64,000 nt of DNA. Source: CAXBBB01 sp963815505. GTDB lineage: Bacteria > Bacteroidota > Rhodothermia > Rhodothermales > BA12. The stretch is taken from the NCBI GenBank assembly GCA_963815505.1, contig CAWFGU010000014.1, positions 248,001 through 312,000 on the forward strand. The letters are read 5' to 3'. Positions 37,396-46,239 of this stretch are shown in pieces. The position numbers and the translations under genes were made by a program. The notes below the pieces were generated by a model. It was not told the DNA's origin and searched no databases. It saw only the letters and a list, made by a program, of their open reading frames with translations. Numbering within the stretch: position 1 is the stretch's first letter; each line of letters starts with the position of its first letter.

Positions 37396-37959
37396 ATGCC
37401 CGATCTCTCGCCTGCCGACACGCTCGCCCTTATCCGTAGCCGCCGCACGACGCACCTCTTCGATGCTCGAACCGTCGACGCTGCCCTGATCGACGCGGCG
37501 CTCGAAGCGGCCGTTCAGGCGCCCAACCACCGCCGAACACGTCCGTGGCGCTTTTATCTGCTCGGACCACAGACGCGCGATGCTCTGGTGGCGCGCAACA
37601 CCGAGATGGTCAGGGCGAGTAGGGGCGAGGCGGCGGCCGAGAACAAGCATGCCGCGTGGAGCCGGATTCCGGCGATGATCGTCGTCACCTCGCCCAGGTC
37701 GGACGACCATATGCGCGAGCGCGAGGACTATGGTGCCGTCAGCGCGGCGATCCAGAACCTGTCGCTCTACCTGCACAGCGCGGGCGTCGGCGTGAAGTGG
37801 TCGACGGGCGGCGTCACGCGCGACGATCACGCGCTGCATCTGCTCGGCATAGACCCAGACGCCGAGTTTGTCGCGGCGCTGCTGATGATCGGCTATCCCG
37901 AGATACCGTCTGCCGAGGAGATGCGCTCTGCCGAACTTGCAACGCGGAGGCTGCCGTGA
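37396..37959 (+). CDS. Nitroreductase-family flavoprotein
   Basis: 187 residues with the nitroreductase fold: FMN-binding start RSRRTTHLFDARTV, EAAVQAPNHRRTRPWRFYLL, and the C-terminal GIDPDAEFVAALLMIGYPE. Such enzymes reduce nitro groups, quinones or flavins with NAD(P)H. The stop overlaps the start of endonuclease V (GTGA), so they are translated together. Precise substrate unknown. Confidence 0.85.
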   Translation: MPDLSPADTLALIRSRRTTHLFDARTVDAALIDAALEAAVQAPNHRRTRPWRFYLLGPQTRDALVARNTEMVRASRGEAAAENKHAAWSRIPAMIVVTSPRSDDHMREREDYGAVSAAIQNLSLYLHSAGVGVKWSTGGVTRDDHALHLLGIDPDAEFVAALLMIGYPEIPSAEEMRSAELATRRLP

Positions 37960-38659
37960 ACTGGCCGCTCCAACACGAGCACGCGTGGGACCTGACACCG
38001 CGCGAAGCAATCGCGATCCAGCGCGAACTGGCGCCGCTCGTCAAGCAAACGCCGCTCGAATCGCCGCCCGCGACGGTCGCCGGCATCGACGTGAGCATCC
38101 GGGGTGACGTGGCGCAGCCAGCCATCGTGGTCGTCGATGTGCGGTCGGGCGAGGTGGTCGATCGGGCAGCACTTCGGATGCCGGTTGCGTTTCCTTACGT
38201 GCCCGGATTGCTTTCGTTTAGAGAGATGCCCGCGCTGCTGCCTGCGTTGGAACGGCTGACCGTCCGCCCCGACGCGTTCATGCTCGACGCGCAAGGGTTG
38301 GCGCATCCAAGGCGTTTCGGGCTGGCGTGTCATCTGGGCGTGCTCACCGGCGTGCCATCGTGGGGCGTCGCCAAATCGCTGCTCGTCGGCCGTTTCGAGG
38401 AGTTGGGCGAGGAGAAAGGAAGCCGGGTACCGCTCGTCCACCGGGGCGAGACCGTCGGTGCGGCGCTGAGAACGCGGTAGGGGTGAAGCCAGTCTACGTG
38501 AGCGTCGGCAGCGGGATCACGCTCGCCGAAGCGTGCGCGCTGACGCTCGCGCTGGCACCCAAGTACAAGATTCCTACGCCGACGCGGCTGGCGCACAACC
38601 TGAGCCGCGACGCTGGGTCGGCACCGTGGGTGGGAAGCGGACCCGATCCCGAAAACTGA
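37956..38659 (+). CDS. nfi: Endonuclease V, frameshifted near its C-terminus
   Basis: Nfi nicks DNA one base 3' to deaminated bases such as deoxyinosine. Present: TVAGIDVSI (catalytic Asp), VAFPYVPGLLSFREMPALL (PYxPGLLxFRE with its catalytic Glu), MLDAQGLAHPRRFGLACHLG (DGxGxAHPRxxG variant) and GVAKSLLVG. A frame change near 38470 joins to NAVGVKPVYVSVGSGITLAE and the stop at 38659. Total about 235 residues, the usual size. The start is GTG, overlapping the upstream stop. The end overlaps the next ATG by one base. Confidence 0.86.
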
Positions 38660-38826
38660 TGCCGCGACAGCGCAAAAAGTCCGACCTGCCGACAAAAACC
38701 TGTCCCGTCTGCGGGCTGCCGTTTAGGTGGCGCAAGAAGTGGGAGCGCGACTGGGACTCGGTCGTCTACTGTTCCGAGCGCTGCCGCCGCAGTAAACACG
38801 CCGCCTCGCCCAAACCCACCACCTGA
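38659..38826 (+). CDS. DUF2256 zinc-binding-like small protein
   Basis: 55 residues with a four-cysteine zinc-binding pattern: CPVCGLPFRWRKKW and YCSERCRRSKH. DUF2256 proteins are typically short and unassigned, and I recall them near photolyase/cryptochrome genes. Here the ATG shares a base with the endonuclease V stop and its stop shares a base with the cryptochrome ATG, so all three are translated as one unit. Confidence 0.85.
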   Translation: MPRQRKKSDLPTKTCPVCGLPFRWRKKWERDWDSVVYCSERCRRSKHAASPKPTT

Positions 38827-40313
38827 TGCCCAAGTCCGCCCTCGTCTGGCTCCGCAACGACCTGCGCGTGCACGATAACGAAGCCCTTCATCTCGCCGCC
38901 CACGCCGACAGACTCACGGTCGTCTACGTGTTCGACCCGCGTCAGATGGAGCCGACGCCGTACGGGTTCGGCAAGACCGGTGGCTTCCGCGCGCAGTTCG
39001 TCCGCGAATGTCTGGACGATCTGCGGTCGTCGCTGAGGGCGAAGGGCAGCAACCTCATCGTCCGTCATGGTTTGCCGCACGACGTGCTACCCCAACTCGC
39101 CGATCAAGTCGATGCCGACGCGTTCTTCGTCCACGATGAGCCGATGCGCGAGGAGTACGACGCGCTTGCGGCCGTCCTCGACGCGCTCCCCGAACCGGTC
39201 GAGGTACACGTGCCTTGGGGGCATACGCTCTTCCACCTCGACGATCTGAACATGCCCGTCGACCGGCTGCCCGAAGTGTTCACGGCGTTTCGCAAGAAGG
39301 TGGAGAAGCGCGTCGATGTGCGGGCTCCGTTTCCGACGCCTGCCGCACTGCCGCCGCTGCCCCAAGGCATCGATCCGGGCGATATTCCATCGCTCGCCGA
39401 CTTGGGCGTCGAGACACTCGAAGTCGACCCGCGCCGCGCGATCGAGACGCATGGCGGAGAGTCGCGCGCGCTGGCTCGGCTGGACGCCTACTTCTGGCGG
39501 GGCAGGCACATCGAGACGTACAAAGAGACGCGCAACGGTCTGCTCGGCGCAGATTATTCGTCCAAGTTCTCGCCCTGGCTGGCGCACGGCTGCTTGTCGC
39601 CGCGCCACGTCTACGCCGAGGTCGAACGCTACCAAAGCGAGCGCGTCTCGAACGACTCGACCTACTGGATGATTTTCGAACTGCTCTGGCGCGACTACTT
39701 TCGCTTCTGGGGTCTCAAGCACGGCGACGCGCTCTTCTACGCAGGCGGACCCAAGCGCGTCAACGCGTCCGAGTGGGGCGCGACCGACCACGCATTCGAA
39801 CTGTGGACGCGCGGCGAGACCGGCATCCCGTTCGTCGACGCCAACATGCGCGAGCTGCGGCTGACGGGCTGGATGAGCAACCGCGGGCGCCAAAACGTGG
39901 CGTCGTTCTGGACCAAGATTCTGGGTGGCGACTGGCGGCAAGGTGCGGCGTGGTTCGAGCGTATGCTGATCGACTACGACGTGACGAGCAACTGGGGCAA
40001 CTGGGCCTATGTCGGCGGTGTCGGCAACGACCCGCGCGACCGCTACTTCAACATGATCACCCAAGCCGAGCGCTACGACCCGGACGCTGCGTTCGTCACA
40101 CACTGGTGCCCCGAATTGGCCGACCTACCCGCCGGTCTTGCGCATCAGCCTTGGAAGCTGACGCAGTCCGAGGAGCAGATGTACGGGTTCACGCGCGGAG
40201 TCGACTATCCCGATCCCATCGTCGATCTGGAAGCCGTCTACGCCGAGCTGCGTGCCAAGAGCGACCGTAAAGAATCTGATGGTCGCGCCAAACGCGGCAC
40301 CAAGCGCCGCTGA
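38826..40313 (+). CDS. Cryptochrome-DASH family protein
   Basis: 495 residues of the photolyase/cryptochrome superfamily: N-terminal Rossmann antenna domain (ALVWLRNDLRVHDNEALHLA), FAD-binding domain (ETRNGLLGADYSSKFSPWLA, WRDYFRFWGLKHGDALF, MSNRGRQNVASFWTKILGGD, NWGNWAYVGGVGNDPRDRYF). The DASH type is supported by SNRGRQNVA and NWAYVGGVGNDP. Cry-DASH repairs cyclobutane dimers in single-stranded DNA and may sense blue light. A Lys/Arg-rich tail ends the protein. Downstream of DUF2256. Confidence 0.95.
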   Translation: MPKSALVWLRNDLRVHDNEALHLAAHADRLTVVYVFDPRQMEPTPYGFGKTGGFRAQFVRECLDDLRSSLRAKGSNLIVRHGLPHDVLPQLADQVDADAFFVHDEPMREEYDALAAVLDALPEPVEVHVPWGHTLFHLDDLNMPVDRLPEVFTAFRKKVEKRVDVRAPFPTPAALPPLPQGIDPGDIPSLADLGVETLEVDPRRAIETHGGESRALARLDAYFWRGRHIETYKETRNGLLGADYSSKFSPWLAHGCLSPRHVYAEVERYQSERVSNDSTYWMIFELLWRDYFRFWGLKHGDALFYAGGPKRVNASEWGATDHAFELWTRGETGIPFVDANMRELRLTGWMSNRGRQNVASFWTKILGGDWRQGAAWFERMLIDYDVTSNWGNWAYVGGVGNDPRDRYFNMITQAERYDPDAAFVTHWCPELADLPAGLAHQPWKLTQSEEQMYGFTRGVDYPDPIVDLEAVYAELRAKSDRKESDGRAKRGTKRR

Positions 40314-40465
40314 TGAGGGAGGGGTAGCGGATCTCGCCCATGCGTGGAATGAGAGGGCATCCACCTCTTTCTGCACTCTGGGACCATCCACCTAGCCGAT
40401 CTGTCAAACGCGAAACAGCCTCCACCCGAGCGTCGGATGAAGGCTGCAAAGGGAGAGTCAGAAAC

Positions 40466-40720
40466 TCAGACCGCGTCGATGTGGACGAACTTGCGGTTGT
40501 TTTGCCCGCGCGAGAAGCGCACGGTGCCGTGTGCAGTCGCGAAGAGCGTGTCGTCGCCGCCGCGGCCGACGTTGGTGCCAGGGTGAACGCGGGTGCCGCG
40601 CTGGCGGACGATGATCGAGCCTGCCGTGACGGACTCGCCGCCGAAGGCCTTGACGCCGAGCATCTTGGGATTGGAGTCGCGACCGTTTTTGGTCGAGCCT
40701 ACGCCTTTCTTGTGTGCCAT
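40466..40720 (-). CDS. rpmA: 50S ribosomal protein L27
   Basis: 84 residues, standard for bL27: MAHKKGVGSTKNGRDSNPKM, IIVRQRGTRVHPGTNVGRGG and TVRFSRGQNNRKFVHI. The N-terminus begins directly with MAHKKG rather than carrying the cleavable extension of Firmicutes. Paired with rplU upstream in the usual order. A weak stem (CAGCCT/AGGCTG) lies after its stop. Confidence 0.97.
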   Translation of the reverse strand: MAHKKGVGSTKNGRDSNPKMLGVKAFGGESVTAGSIIVRQRGTRVHPGTNVGRGGDDTLFATAHGTVRFSRGQNNRKFVHIDAV

Positions 40721-40760
40721 GAGGGGGAGGGGTGTGCGTGCGAGAAGTGGAGGAGCGGGC

Positions 40761-41072
40761 TTAGACGCCGATCGACGTGATCTGGATCTGCGTGTAGTCC
40801 TGGCGGTGTCCGCGCGTGCGGCGGTAGCGCTTGCGGCGCTTCTTCTTGAAGACGATGATCTTGTCCCCGCGGACGTGACCGAGCACCTTGGCTTCGACGC
40901 TCGCGCCTTCGATGGCGGGCGTGCCGACGGTCGTGCCGTCGCCTCCGGTAAGGAGCACGCGGTCGAACGTGACCGTGTCGCCCTCGCTGGCTTCTGCGTG
41001 GAAGGGGACGTAGAGGGTGGCGTCTTGTTCGACCTTGAACTGTTTGCCCGCGATTTCGACGATAGCGTACAT
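40761..41072 (-). CDS. rplU: 50S ribosomal protein L21
   Basis: 103 residues, standard bL21: YAIVEIAGKQFKVEQDATLY, VLGHVRGDKIIVFKKKRRKR and the ending QDYTQIQITSIGV. It begins at the ATG opening MYAIVEIAGKQ. A strong hairpin and promoter-like box lie in its leader. Its operon continues to rpmA 40 nt downstream. Confidence 0.97.
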   Translation of the reverse strand: MYAIVEIAGKQFKVEQDATLYVPFHAEASEGDTVTFDRVLLTGGDGTTVGTPAIEGASVEAKVLGHVRGDKIIVFKKKRRKRYRRTRGHRQDYTQIQITSIGV

Positions 41073-41121
41073 GGTGCTCTGCTTTGGGCGACGGGTTGGC
41101 TACCGTCGCGAGAGAAAAGGA

Positions 41122-41155
41122 AAGGCTCGGCAGCGCGTGATCGCTGCGGAGCCTT
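41122..41155 (-). terminator. Long hairpin in the rplU leader
   Basis: Arms AAGGCTCGGCAGCG and CGCTGCGGAGCCTT pair 13 of 14 with a 6-nt loop, followed on the minus strand by a T-rich tail. It may terminate the upstream RCC1-like gene (50 nt away) or form a regulatory hairpin of the rplU mRNA, which starts near here if the adjacent box is used. Confidence 0.6.
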
Positions 41156-41163
41156 CCAATATA
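41156..41163 (-). promoter_or_regulatory. -7-like promoter box upstream of rplU
   Basis: TATATTGG on the minus strand, 91 nt before the rplU start, abutting the hairpin at 41122-41155. Confidence 0.35.
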
Positions 41164-41202
41164 AAAACGTAGGCGTGCAGATGGCGTTAATCTGCCGCCG
41201 GA

Positions 41203-43923
41203 TTAGCGAATCACTGTGGCAAAGCGCGTAGCCGAAAAGGCCTCGCCCTCGGCACGCAGCACGTATTGCCCGGCAGGCAGCGAGGAGTCCAGCCGCATCG
41301 TGTGCTCCGTCAGGGGAGACAACTCGCCCGAGAAGAGCGTCGCCACCCGCCGGCCCAGCATGTCGTAGAGCATCACGTCGACGTGCTGCGCATCGCGGAC
41401 GGATAGCGTGACACTCGCACTGCCGCGCGTCGGATTGGGAATGGGTTCGGAGAAGCGATAGGCGGACAGGAGCCGAATGGTCAGTTCGACTTCGGCGCTC
41501 AGATCGGCCGTGCCGTCGAGGTCGGTCTGGCGCAGGCGAAAGGTGTGCACTCCAGGTGCCAGGTCGGCTACGTCGTACGTGTAGTTCTGCCGCTCCAGCG
41601 TCGTGCCTGCTCCGGCCTGCCATCCCGCGTTCGTCCATTCGGACGCGTCCGGCCCTCGGCGCTCGACCGCGAAGCCGTCGTTGTTGGTTTCGCTGGCGGT
41701 CGACCAGGCCAGGCGAGCCGAGCCTTCTTCCGATTGCACTGCTCCAAAACTTGCCAGTTCGACCGGAAGCGCGCCGTCGGCTCCGACGAGCATGAAGGTC
41801 GAAAAGCTGGTCACGTCGGTATCGACCCAGTTGGCGGTCGTGCTGCGCCCCACGATAGTGAGAGGCTGCCACGTCGCGCCGTCGTCCGAGGTTTTGGCGA
41901 GCGTGAGTGCGCTTTCGTCAGATCCATCCGGCAAATCGGCGTCGTGATAGTAGAACCGAACGCGGGCGCTCCACCCCGGTGTGCCTCCCGTTCCGGTAAC
42001 GTGCCAGAGTCTGCGGACGGGCTTTGTGGCCGACGCAAAAGCCTGTCCGGGTCGAACGTAGGCCGTCAGCGCAGGTGACGTTCCGCTGGCGTCTGCGGTG
42101 ACGGCGAGGCCGGGAACGGCCGACGCCGGAGAGGCGAAGTGAATCGGTGTCAGTTTCTGCCCTTTGGTATCGCTGCCCCAACACTGCACCACGCCGGTCG
42201 TAGTTATCGCGCAGCTGTGTCCCTCGCCTGCACTGACGCCTGCCCACGTGCCGCTGCGAGGCGCAGGAACCGTCGTCTGTCCGTTCGCGCTGCTTCCCCA
42301 GCAGTGGACCGCTCCTGTCGTAGTGAGCGCGCAGGTTTGCGTGTCGCCCGCGCTCACTTCGGCCCACGTTCCGCTCGAAAGCGTGGGTACCGTCGTCCGT
42401 CCGTCGGCGCTGTTGCCCCAGCACTGGAGCGCGCCCGTCGTGGTGCGGCCGCACGTGTGCGAAGCGCCTGCGGTTAGCTCGGCCCACGTGCCGCTCGATG
42501 GAGCAGGCACCGCCAAGCGCCCGTCGCCGCTGTTGCCCCAGCACTGAGCCGCGCCGGTCGTGGTGACCGCGCAGCTGTGGAAGTCGCCTGCCGATGCGCT
42601 CTCGAACGTACCGCTTGCGGGCGTCGGCACCGTCGTCTGATCAAAGACATTGCTGCCCCAGCAGTGGGCGCTCCCCGTCGTGCTTACGGCGCACGTGTGA
42701 TAGAGTCCGGCGTCGACCTGGGCGAAGGTCACGCCTTGGGGCAGAGCAGGCACATTGCTTTGCTGGAAGTCGTTGCTGCCCCAGCACTGGACGGCCCCGC
42801 TCGTGGAGAGCGCGCAGCTATGGAAGAAGCCCGCGCTGACGTAGGCCGATAGGCTGCGAGTGGAAACGGGGACGTCGGACTGCCCTCGGCTGTTGTCTCC
42901 CCAGCAGCGCACGTCTCCGGTCGTGGTGACCGCGCACGTGCGGTTTACGCCCGCCGACACCTGGGCGAACCGGTCGGAGACGAGTGCGCGCCCCACCGTG
43001 GGCAGACTGCCCGGCACGGTCGACCGCGCATCGACGTCTTCTGCCCAGCACCGAACCCGTCCGGTCGTCGTGAGGCCGCAGCCGTGAATGCTTGCCGCGC
43101 TGACGGCGGCCCAGGCACCACTGCTCAGAGCAGGTATGACCGGTGGCGAACCGGTACCGAGCACTCCCCAGCATCCGATAGCTCCAGTCGTCGTCGTTCC
43201 GCACGAGTGGTAGAGTCCCGTGCTCACCGAAGCCCAGACCCCAGTTGGAGGGGCTGGTGGGGTCGCCCGACCAGAGCCATTGGACCCCCAGCACTGAGCG
43301 GCTCCGGTCGTGGTGACGGCGCAGGTGTGGCCGTTCGACGCGCTCACGGCGGCCCACGCACCGCTCGAAGGGGTGGGTACGGTCGACTTCCCACCGGCGT
43401 TGCTCCCCCAGCACTGCATGGTGCCGGTCGTCGTGAGGCCACAGGTATGATCCGTTCCTGAGCTTACACCGGCCCAGACTCCGCTCGTGGGCGTCGGCGG
43501 AGTGGCCTGGCCCAGCCTGTTTTCGCCCCAGCACGCGACAGCTCCGGTCGTCGTGATACCGCATGCGTACGCCTGGCCTGCTGCCACGCCAGCCCACGTG
43601 CCGCTCGGCGCCGCTGGTACGTTTAACTGGCTGTTGACGTTGAGACCCCAGCACGTCAGGGCGCCCTTCGTCGTGGTTCCGCACGTGAAGCTGAGTCCCA
43701 CGCTCACGCTTACCCAGAGGTCGCCTGTCAGTACGGGCGTGGTGAGCTGGCCGTGCGAGTTGCTTCCCCAGCAGACGAGGTCGCCGAGCGCTGTGACGGC
43801 GCACGAGTGTTCCGACCCCGCGCTGAAGAGATCCGTGGCAGTGGGTTGCGCGTTTGCGCCGGAGGCGATGGCGACAGAGAAGAGGGCGACGCAGAGAAAG
43901 CGGCGCGTGCGAGATAGAGGCAC
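41203..43923 (-). CDS. RCC1-like repeat surface protein with T9SS sorting domain
   Basis: 906 residues: signal peptide (FLCVALFSVAIASGANAQ), then 14 repeats of about 40 residues, each with a core such as HTCAVTTTGAVQCWGSN and a SGTWAxVSAG link. Each repeat holds two cysteines, except that the seventh has CWAED in place of CWGxN. Next come a beta-sandwich linker with conserved Trp/Asp (about 625-720) and a C-terminal sorting domain (PIPNPTRGSASVTL, YDMLGRRVATLFSGEL, LPAGQYVLRAEG). Regulator-of-chromosome-condensation propellers bind proteins or ligands; target unknown. Probably surface-anchored. Confidence 0.9.
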   Translation of the reverse strand: MPLSRTRRFLCVALFSVAIASGANAQPTATDLFSAGSEHSCAVTALGDLVCWGSNSHGQLTTPVLTGDLWVSVSVGLSFTCGTTTKGALTCWGLNVNSQLNVPAAPSGTWAGVAAGQAYACGITTTGAVACWGENRLGQATPPTPTSGVWAGVSSGTDHTCGLTTTGTMQCWGSNAGGKSTVPTPSSGAWAAVSASNGHTCAVTTTGAAQCWGSNGSGRATPPAPPTGVWASVSTGLYHSCGTTTTGAIGCWGVLGTGSPPVIPALSSGAWAAVSAASIHGCGLTTTGRVRCWAEDVDARSTVPGSLPTVGRALVSDRFAQVSAGVNRTCAVTTTGDVRCWGDNSRGQSDVPVSTRSLSAYVSAGFFHSCALSTSGAVQCWGSNDFQQSNVPALPQGVTFAQVDAGLYHTCAVSTTGSAHCWGSNVFDQTTVPTPASGTFESASAGDFHSCAVTTTGAAQCWGNSGDGRLAVPAPSSGTWAELTAGASHTCGRTTTGALQCWGNSADGRTTVPTLSSGTWAEVSAGDTQTCALTTTGAVHCWGSSANGQTTVPAPRSGTWAGVSAGEGHSCAITTTGVVQCWGSDTKGQKLTPIHFASPASAVPGLAVTADASGTSPALTAYVRPGQAFASATKPVRRLWHVTGTGGTPGWSARVRFYYHDADLPDGSDESALTLAKTSDDGATWQPLTIVGRSTTANWVDTDVTSFSTFMLVGADGALPVELASFGAVQSEEGSARLAWSTASETNNDGFAVERRGPDASEWTNAGWQAGAGTTLERQNYTYDVADLAPGVHTFRLRQTDLDGTADLSAEVELTIRLLSAYRFSEPIPNPTRGSASVTLSVRDAQHVDVMLYDMLGRRVATLFSGELSPLTEHTMRLDSSLPAGQYVLRAEGEAFSATRFATVIR

Positions 43924-44292
43924 ATCGGTAGGATCTAGTCAAGAGAATAGGGGCGGAGACTAAATCGCTGCAGACATTCTCGTCTTCCACAGAACCCTGA
44001 ATATAGGCCCCGTCAACGTGAAGCGGATGGGGTTATGTCAAACATTTTCAGTTGAAACGTGTGGAAAGTATGTTGTATGCGAAGGGCAATGTTCGATCTT
44101 GTAAATAATCCTTGCAACACAATGAAAGAACAGCCTGATTGAACGCTGCCAAATCACGTGCACGACAGTCGGTATTCCTGCGCCGCTGATTGCCCTTCCC
44201 CTGCCGACCGTGCGACCCCTCAGTCCGCCGAACTGGACTCTGGGGCGGTACATTGCCGGTGTATTCGCTGCTTGCGCTACCCAACCTTCGAT
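43924..44292. other. Intergenic region between divergent genes, AT-richer
   Basis: 369 bases between the RCC1-like gene and the FAH-family gene. About 44035-44135 is much richer in A/T than the surroundings and includes the small inverted repeat TTTCA GT TGAAA (44047-44058). No gene or RNA was recognised; it probably holds the promoters of both flanking genes. Confidence 0.5.
44249..44256 (+). promoter_or_regulatory. -7-like promoter box of the FAH-family gene
   Basis: TACATTGC, 44 nt before the ATG at 44293. Confidence 0.3.
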
Positions 44293-44946
44293 ATGCCCTT
44301 CTCCTTCAACCTCGGCGAGGCCACCTACACGCCCACCAAACTCGTCTGCATCGGGCGCAACTACGCCCGGCACGCGCGCGAGTTGGGCAATGAGGTACCG
44401 TCCGAGCCCGTCGTGTTCCTCAAGCCGACGAGTGCTCTCGTCGCATCAGGCGGATCGGTCGTGATTCCATCCCAGTCGAAGGACGTGCATCACGAGGTCG
44501 AACTCGTCGTAGTGATCGGCAAAACGGCTGCAAGAGTCGACGAGGTCGATGCGATGGACTACGTCGCGGGCTACGCCGTCGGACTCGACATGACGGCGCG
44601 CGATGTGCAGGCGGCGGCCAAAGCCAAAGGGCTACCCTGGGCGACGGCCAAAGGCTTCGACACGTTCGCTCCGCTGGGCGATGTGGTATCAGTCGCCGAT
44701 GCGCCCGACCTCTCCCACGCGACCGTACGGCTGAGCGTAAACGGCGAGCGGCGGCAAGAAGGAGTTACGTCAGATATGCTGTTCTCCGTTCCGTTTCTCG
44801 TTAGCCACTGTTCGCACCTGTTCACGCTTTACCCCGGCGATCTGATCTATACCGGCACGCCCGAGGGCGTGGCGCAGGTGCAGGCGGGCGACGATATGGT
44901 AGCGGCAATAGACGGGCTGCCCCATCTGCGCGTCACGGTGCGGTAG
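44293..44946 (+). CDS. Fumarylacetoacetate hydrolase (FAH) family protein
   Basis: 217 residues of the FAH fold: KLVCIGRNYARHARELGNEV, EPVVFLKPTSALVASGG, metal-binding VHHEVELVVVIGK (Glu pair), AVGLDMTARDVQAAAKAKG and the C-terminal LYPGDLIYTGTPEGVAQVQ. The family includes 2-hydroxyhepta-2,4-diene-1,7-dioate isomerases and acylpyruvases; the substrate is not deducible. It starts at the ATG giving MPFSFNLGEATY and ends 1 nt before the convergent lysA stop. Confidence 0.9.
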   Translation: MPFSFNLGEATYTPTKLVCIGRNYARHARELGNEVPSEPVVFLKPTSALVASGGSVVIPSQSKDVHHEVELVVVIGKTAARVDEVDAMDYVAGYAVGLDMTARDVQAAAKAKGLPWATAKGFDTFAPLGDVVSVADAPDLSHATVRLSVNGERRQEGVTSDMLFSVPFLVSHCSHLFTLYPGDLIYTGTPEGVAQVQAGDDMVAAIDGLPHLRVTVR

Positions 44947-44947
44947 C

Positions 44948-46198
44948 TCAGCTACCGACCGACCGGTATCCGCCCATCGTCCGCTCGACGAACACCGCGT
45001 CGCTCTCGCGGGCACGGAGCAGGTGCGGCACGTCGTTCGTGTCCAGCCAAACTTCGGCGGGGAGGGGGCGCAGGTTGTAGGTGCTCGCCATGCTCATGCC
45101 ATAGGCTCCCGCGTCCAGAACGGCCAGCACGTCGCCCTCGCGTACGTCGGGGAGAGGGCGCTCGCTCGCCAGCACGTCGCCGGTTTCGCAGATATTGCCC
45201 GTCACGTCGTACGGACGCAGCGGCCCGCCGGGATTGCTCAGGTTGACGATGTGGTGGTAGGCGTCGTAGACCGTCGGGCGGACGAGGTGGCCCATACCGG
45301 TGTCGGTCCCCGCGAACGTTCTGCGCGATCCCTCTTTGACCGTGTTGACGCGTGCCAGCAGAGCGCCTGCCTGTGCCGTCAGGAAGCGGCCCGGTTCGAG
45401 CCGGAAGCTCAGGTGCGGATGGGTGCGCTGGTAGTCTGACAGCGGCGCCACGACGCGCGTGCGGAACGTATCCACGTCGATCTCTTCCTCGCCTGGGCGA
45501 TACGGGATGCCTAGCCCGCCGCCCAGATTGACCCACCGCGCGTCTGCGAAGCGCGGTGCTTCGGCCAATGTGACGGCGATGGCGTCGGCGAACTGCTGCG
45601 CCGATAGGATCCCGCTGCCGATGTGCTGATGCACGCCGACGATCTTCAAATCGTGCTCTCCGGCAATGCGCAGCGCGTCGTCGATCTGCTCCACCGGAAT
45701 GCCGAACTTGGTCCGATCGCCCGCGGTGACGACGTGCGCATGGTGCCCAGCGCCGTGCTTGGGGTTCAGGCGGACCGATACCTCGCTGCCGGGATACGCC
45801 CTTCCGTAGCGCTCCAGCCGCGTCAACTCGCCGATGTTGAGCACGACGCCGTGCGCGTGGGCAGCGTGCATCTCGTCATCGGTCATCATGTTGGCCGAAA
45901 ACAGGATCCGCTCGGCCGGAATGCCCAGCCGCAGTGCCCACAGCATCTCGCCCGGCGAAACGGCGTCGACTCCGAAGCCGTGGCGCCCCAGCGTCTCGAT
46001 GATCGGTGGGGCCGGATTGGCCTTCATCGCGTAGAGAAACGAGACGTCCAGCCCGTCGAAGAACTGTGCCAGCTTGCGTGCTTGCCGCTCGACGATGCGC
46101 TCCGAATAGACGTAGGTCGGCGTACCGTGGGCTTCGGCGATGCCGAGCAGCGCATCGGCCGAAGCGGGGAGGGCGGGCGCGGAGGTGAGTTCAGCCAT
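44948..46198 (-). CDS. lysA: Diaminopimelate decarboxylase
   Basis: LysA decarboxylates meso-diaminopimelate to lysine. 416 residues, PLP alanine-racemase-type fold: the Schiff-base lysine is in FLYAMKANPAPPI; the phosphate-binding glycines are in VNLGGGLGIPY; the substrate/active-site Cys is in GNICETGDVLA. Substrate-specific: LEPGRFLTAQAGALL. The start could also be the ATG 24 nt upstream (46222); the shorter start is chosen because no Shine-Dalgarno decides. Follows ltaE with a 41-nt gap, and tyrA lies further upstream. Confidence 0.94.
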   Translation of the reverse strand: MAELTSAPALPASADALLGIAEAHGTPTYVYSERIVERQARKLAQFFDGLDVSFLYAMKANPAPPIIETLGRHGFGVDAVSPGEMLWALRLGIPAERILFSANMMTDDEMHAAHAHGVVLNIGELTRLERYGRAYPGSEVSVRLNPKHGAGHHAHVVTAGDRTKFGIPVEQIDDALRIAGEHDLKIVGVHQHIGSGILSAQQFADAIAVTLAEAPRFADARWVNLGGGLGIPYRPGEEEIDVDTFRTRVVAPLSDYQRTHPHLSFRLEPGRFLTAQAGALLARVNTVKEGSRRTFAGTDTGMGHLVRPTVYDAYHHIVNLSNPGGPLRPYDVTGNICETGDVLASERPLPDVREGDVLAVLDAGAYGMSMASTYNLRPLPAEVWLDTNDVPHLLRARESDAVFVERTMGGYRSVGS

Positions 46199-46239
46199 GT
46201 CGCTGGGAGTGAGAGGCCGCATACGAGCGCCGGTGAGGG

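Noticed and set aside
43043..43963. Plus-strand open frames over the RCC1-like gene
   Set aside because: They mirror the repeat structure of the real gene on the opposite strand and start or stop without relation to any domain.
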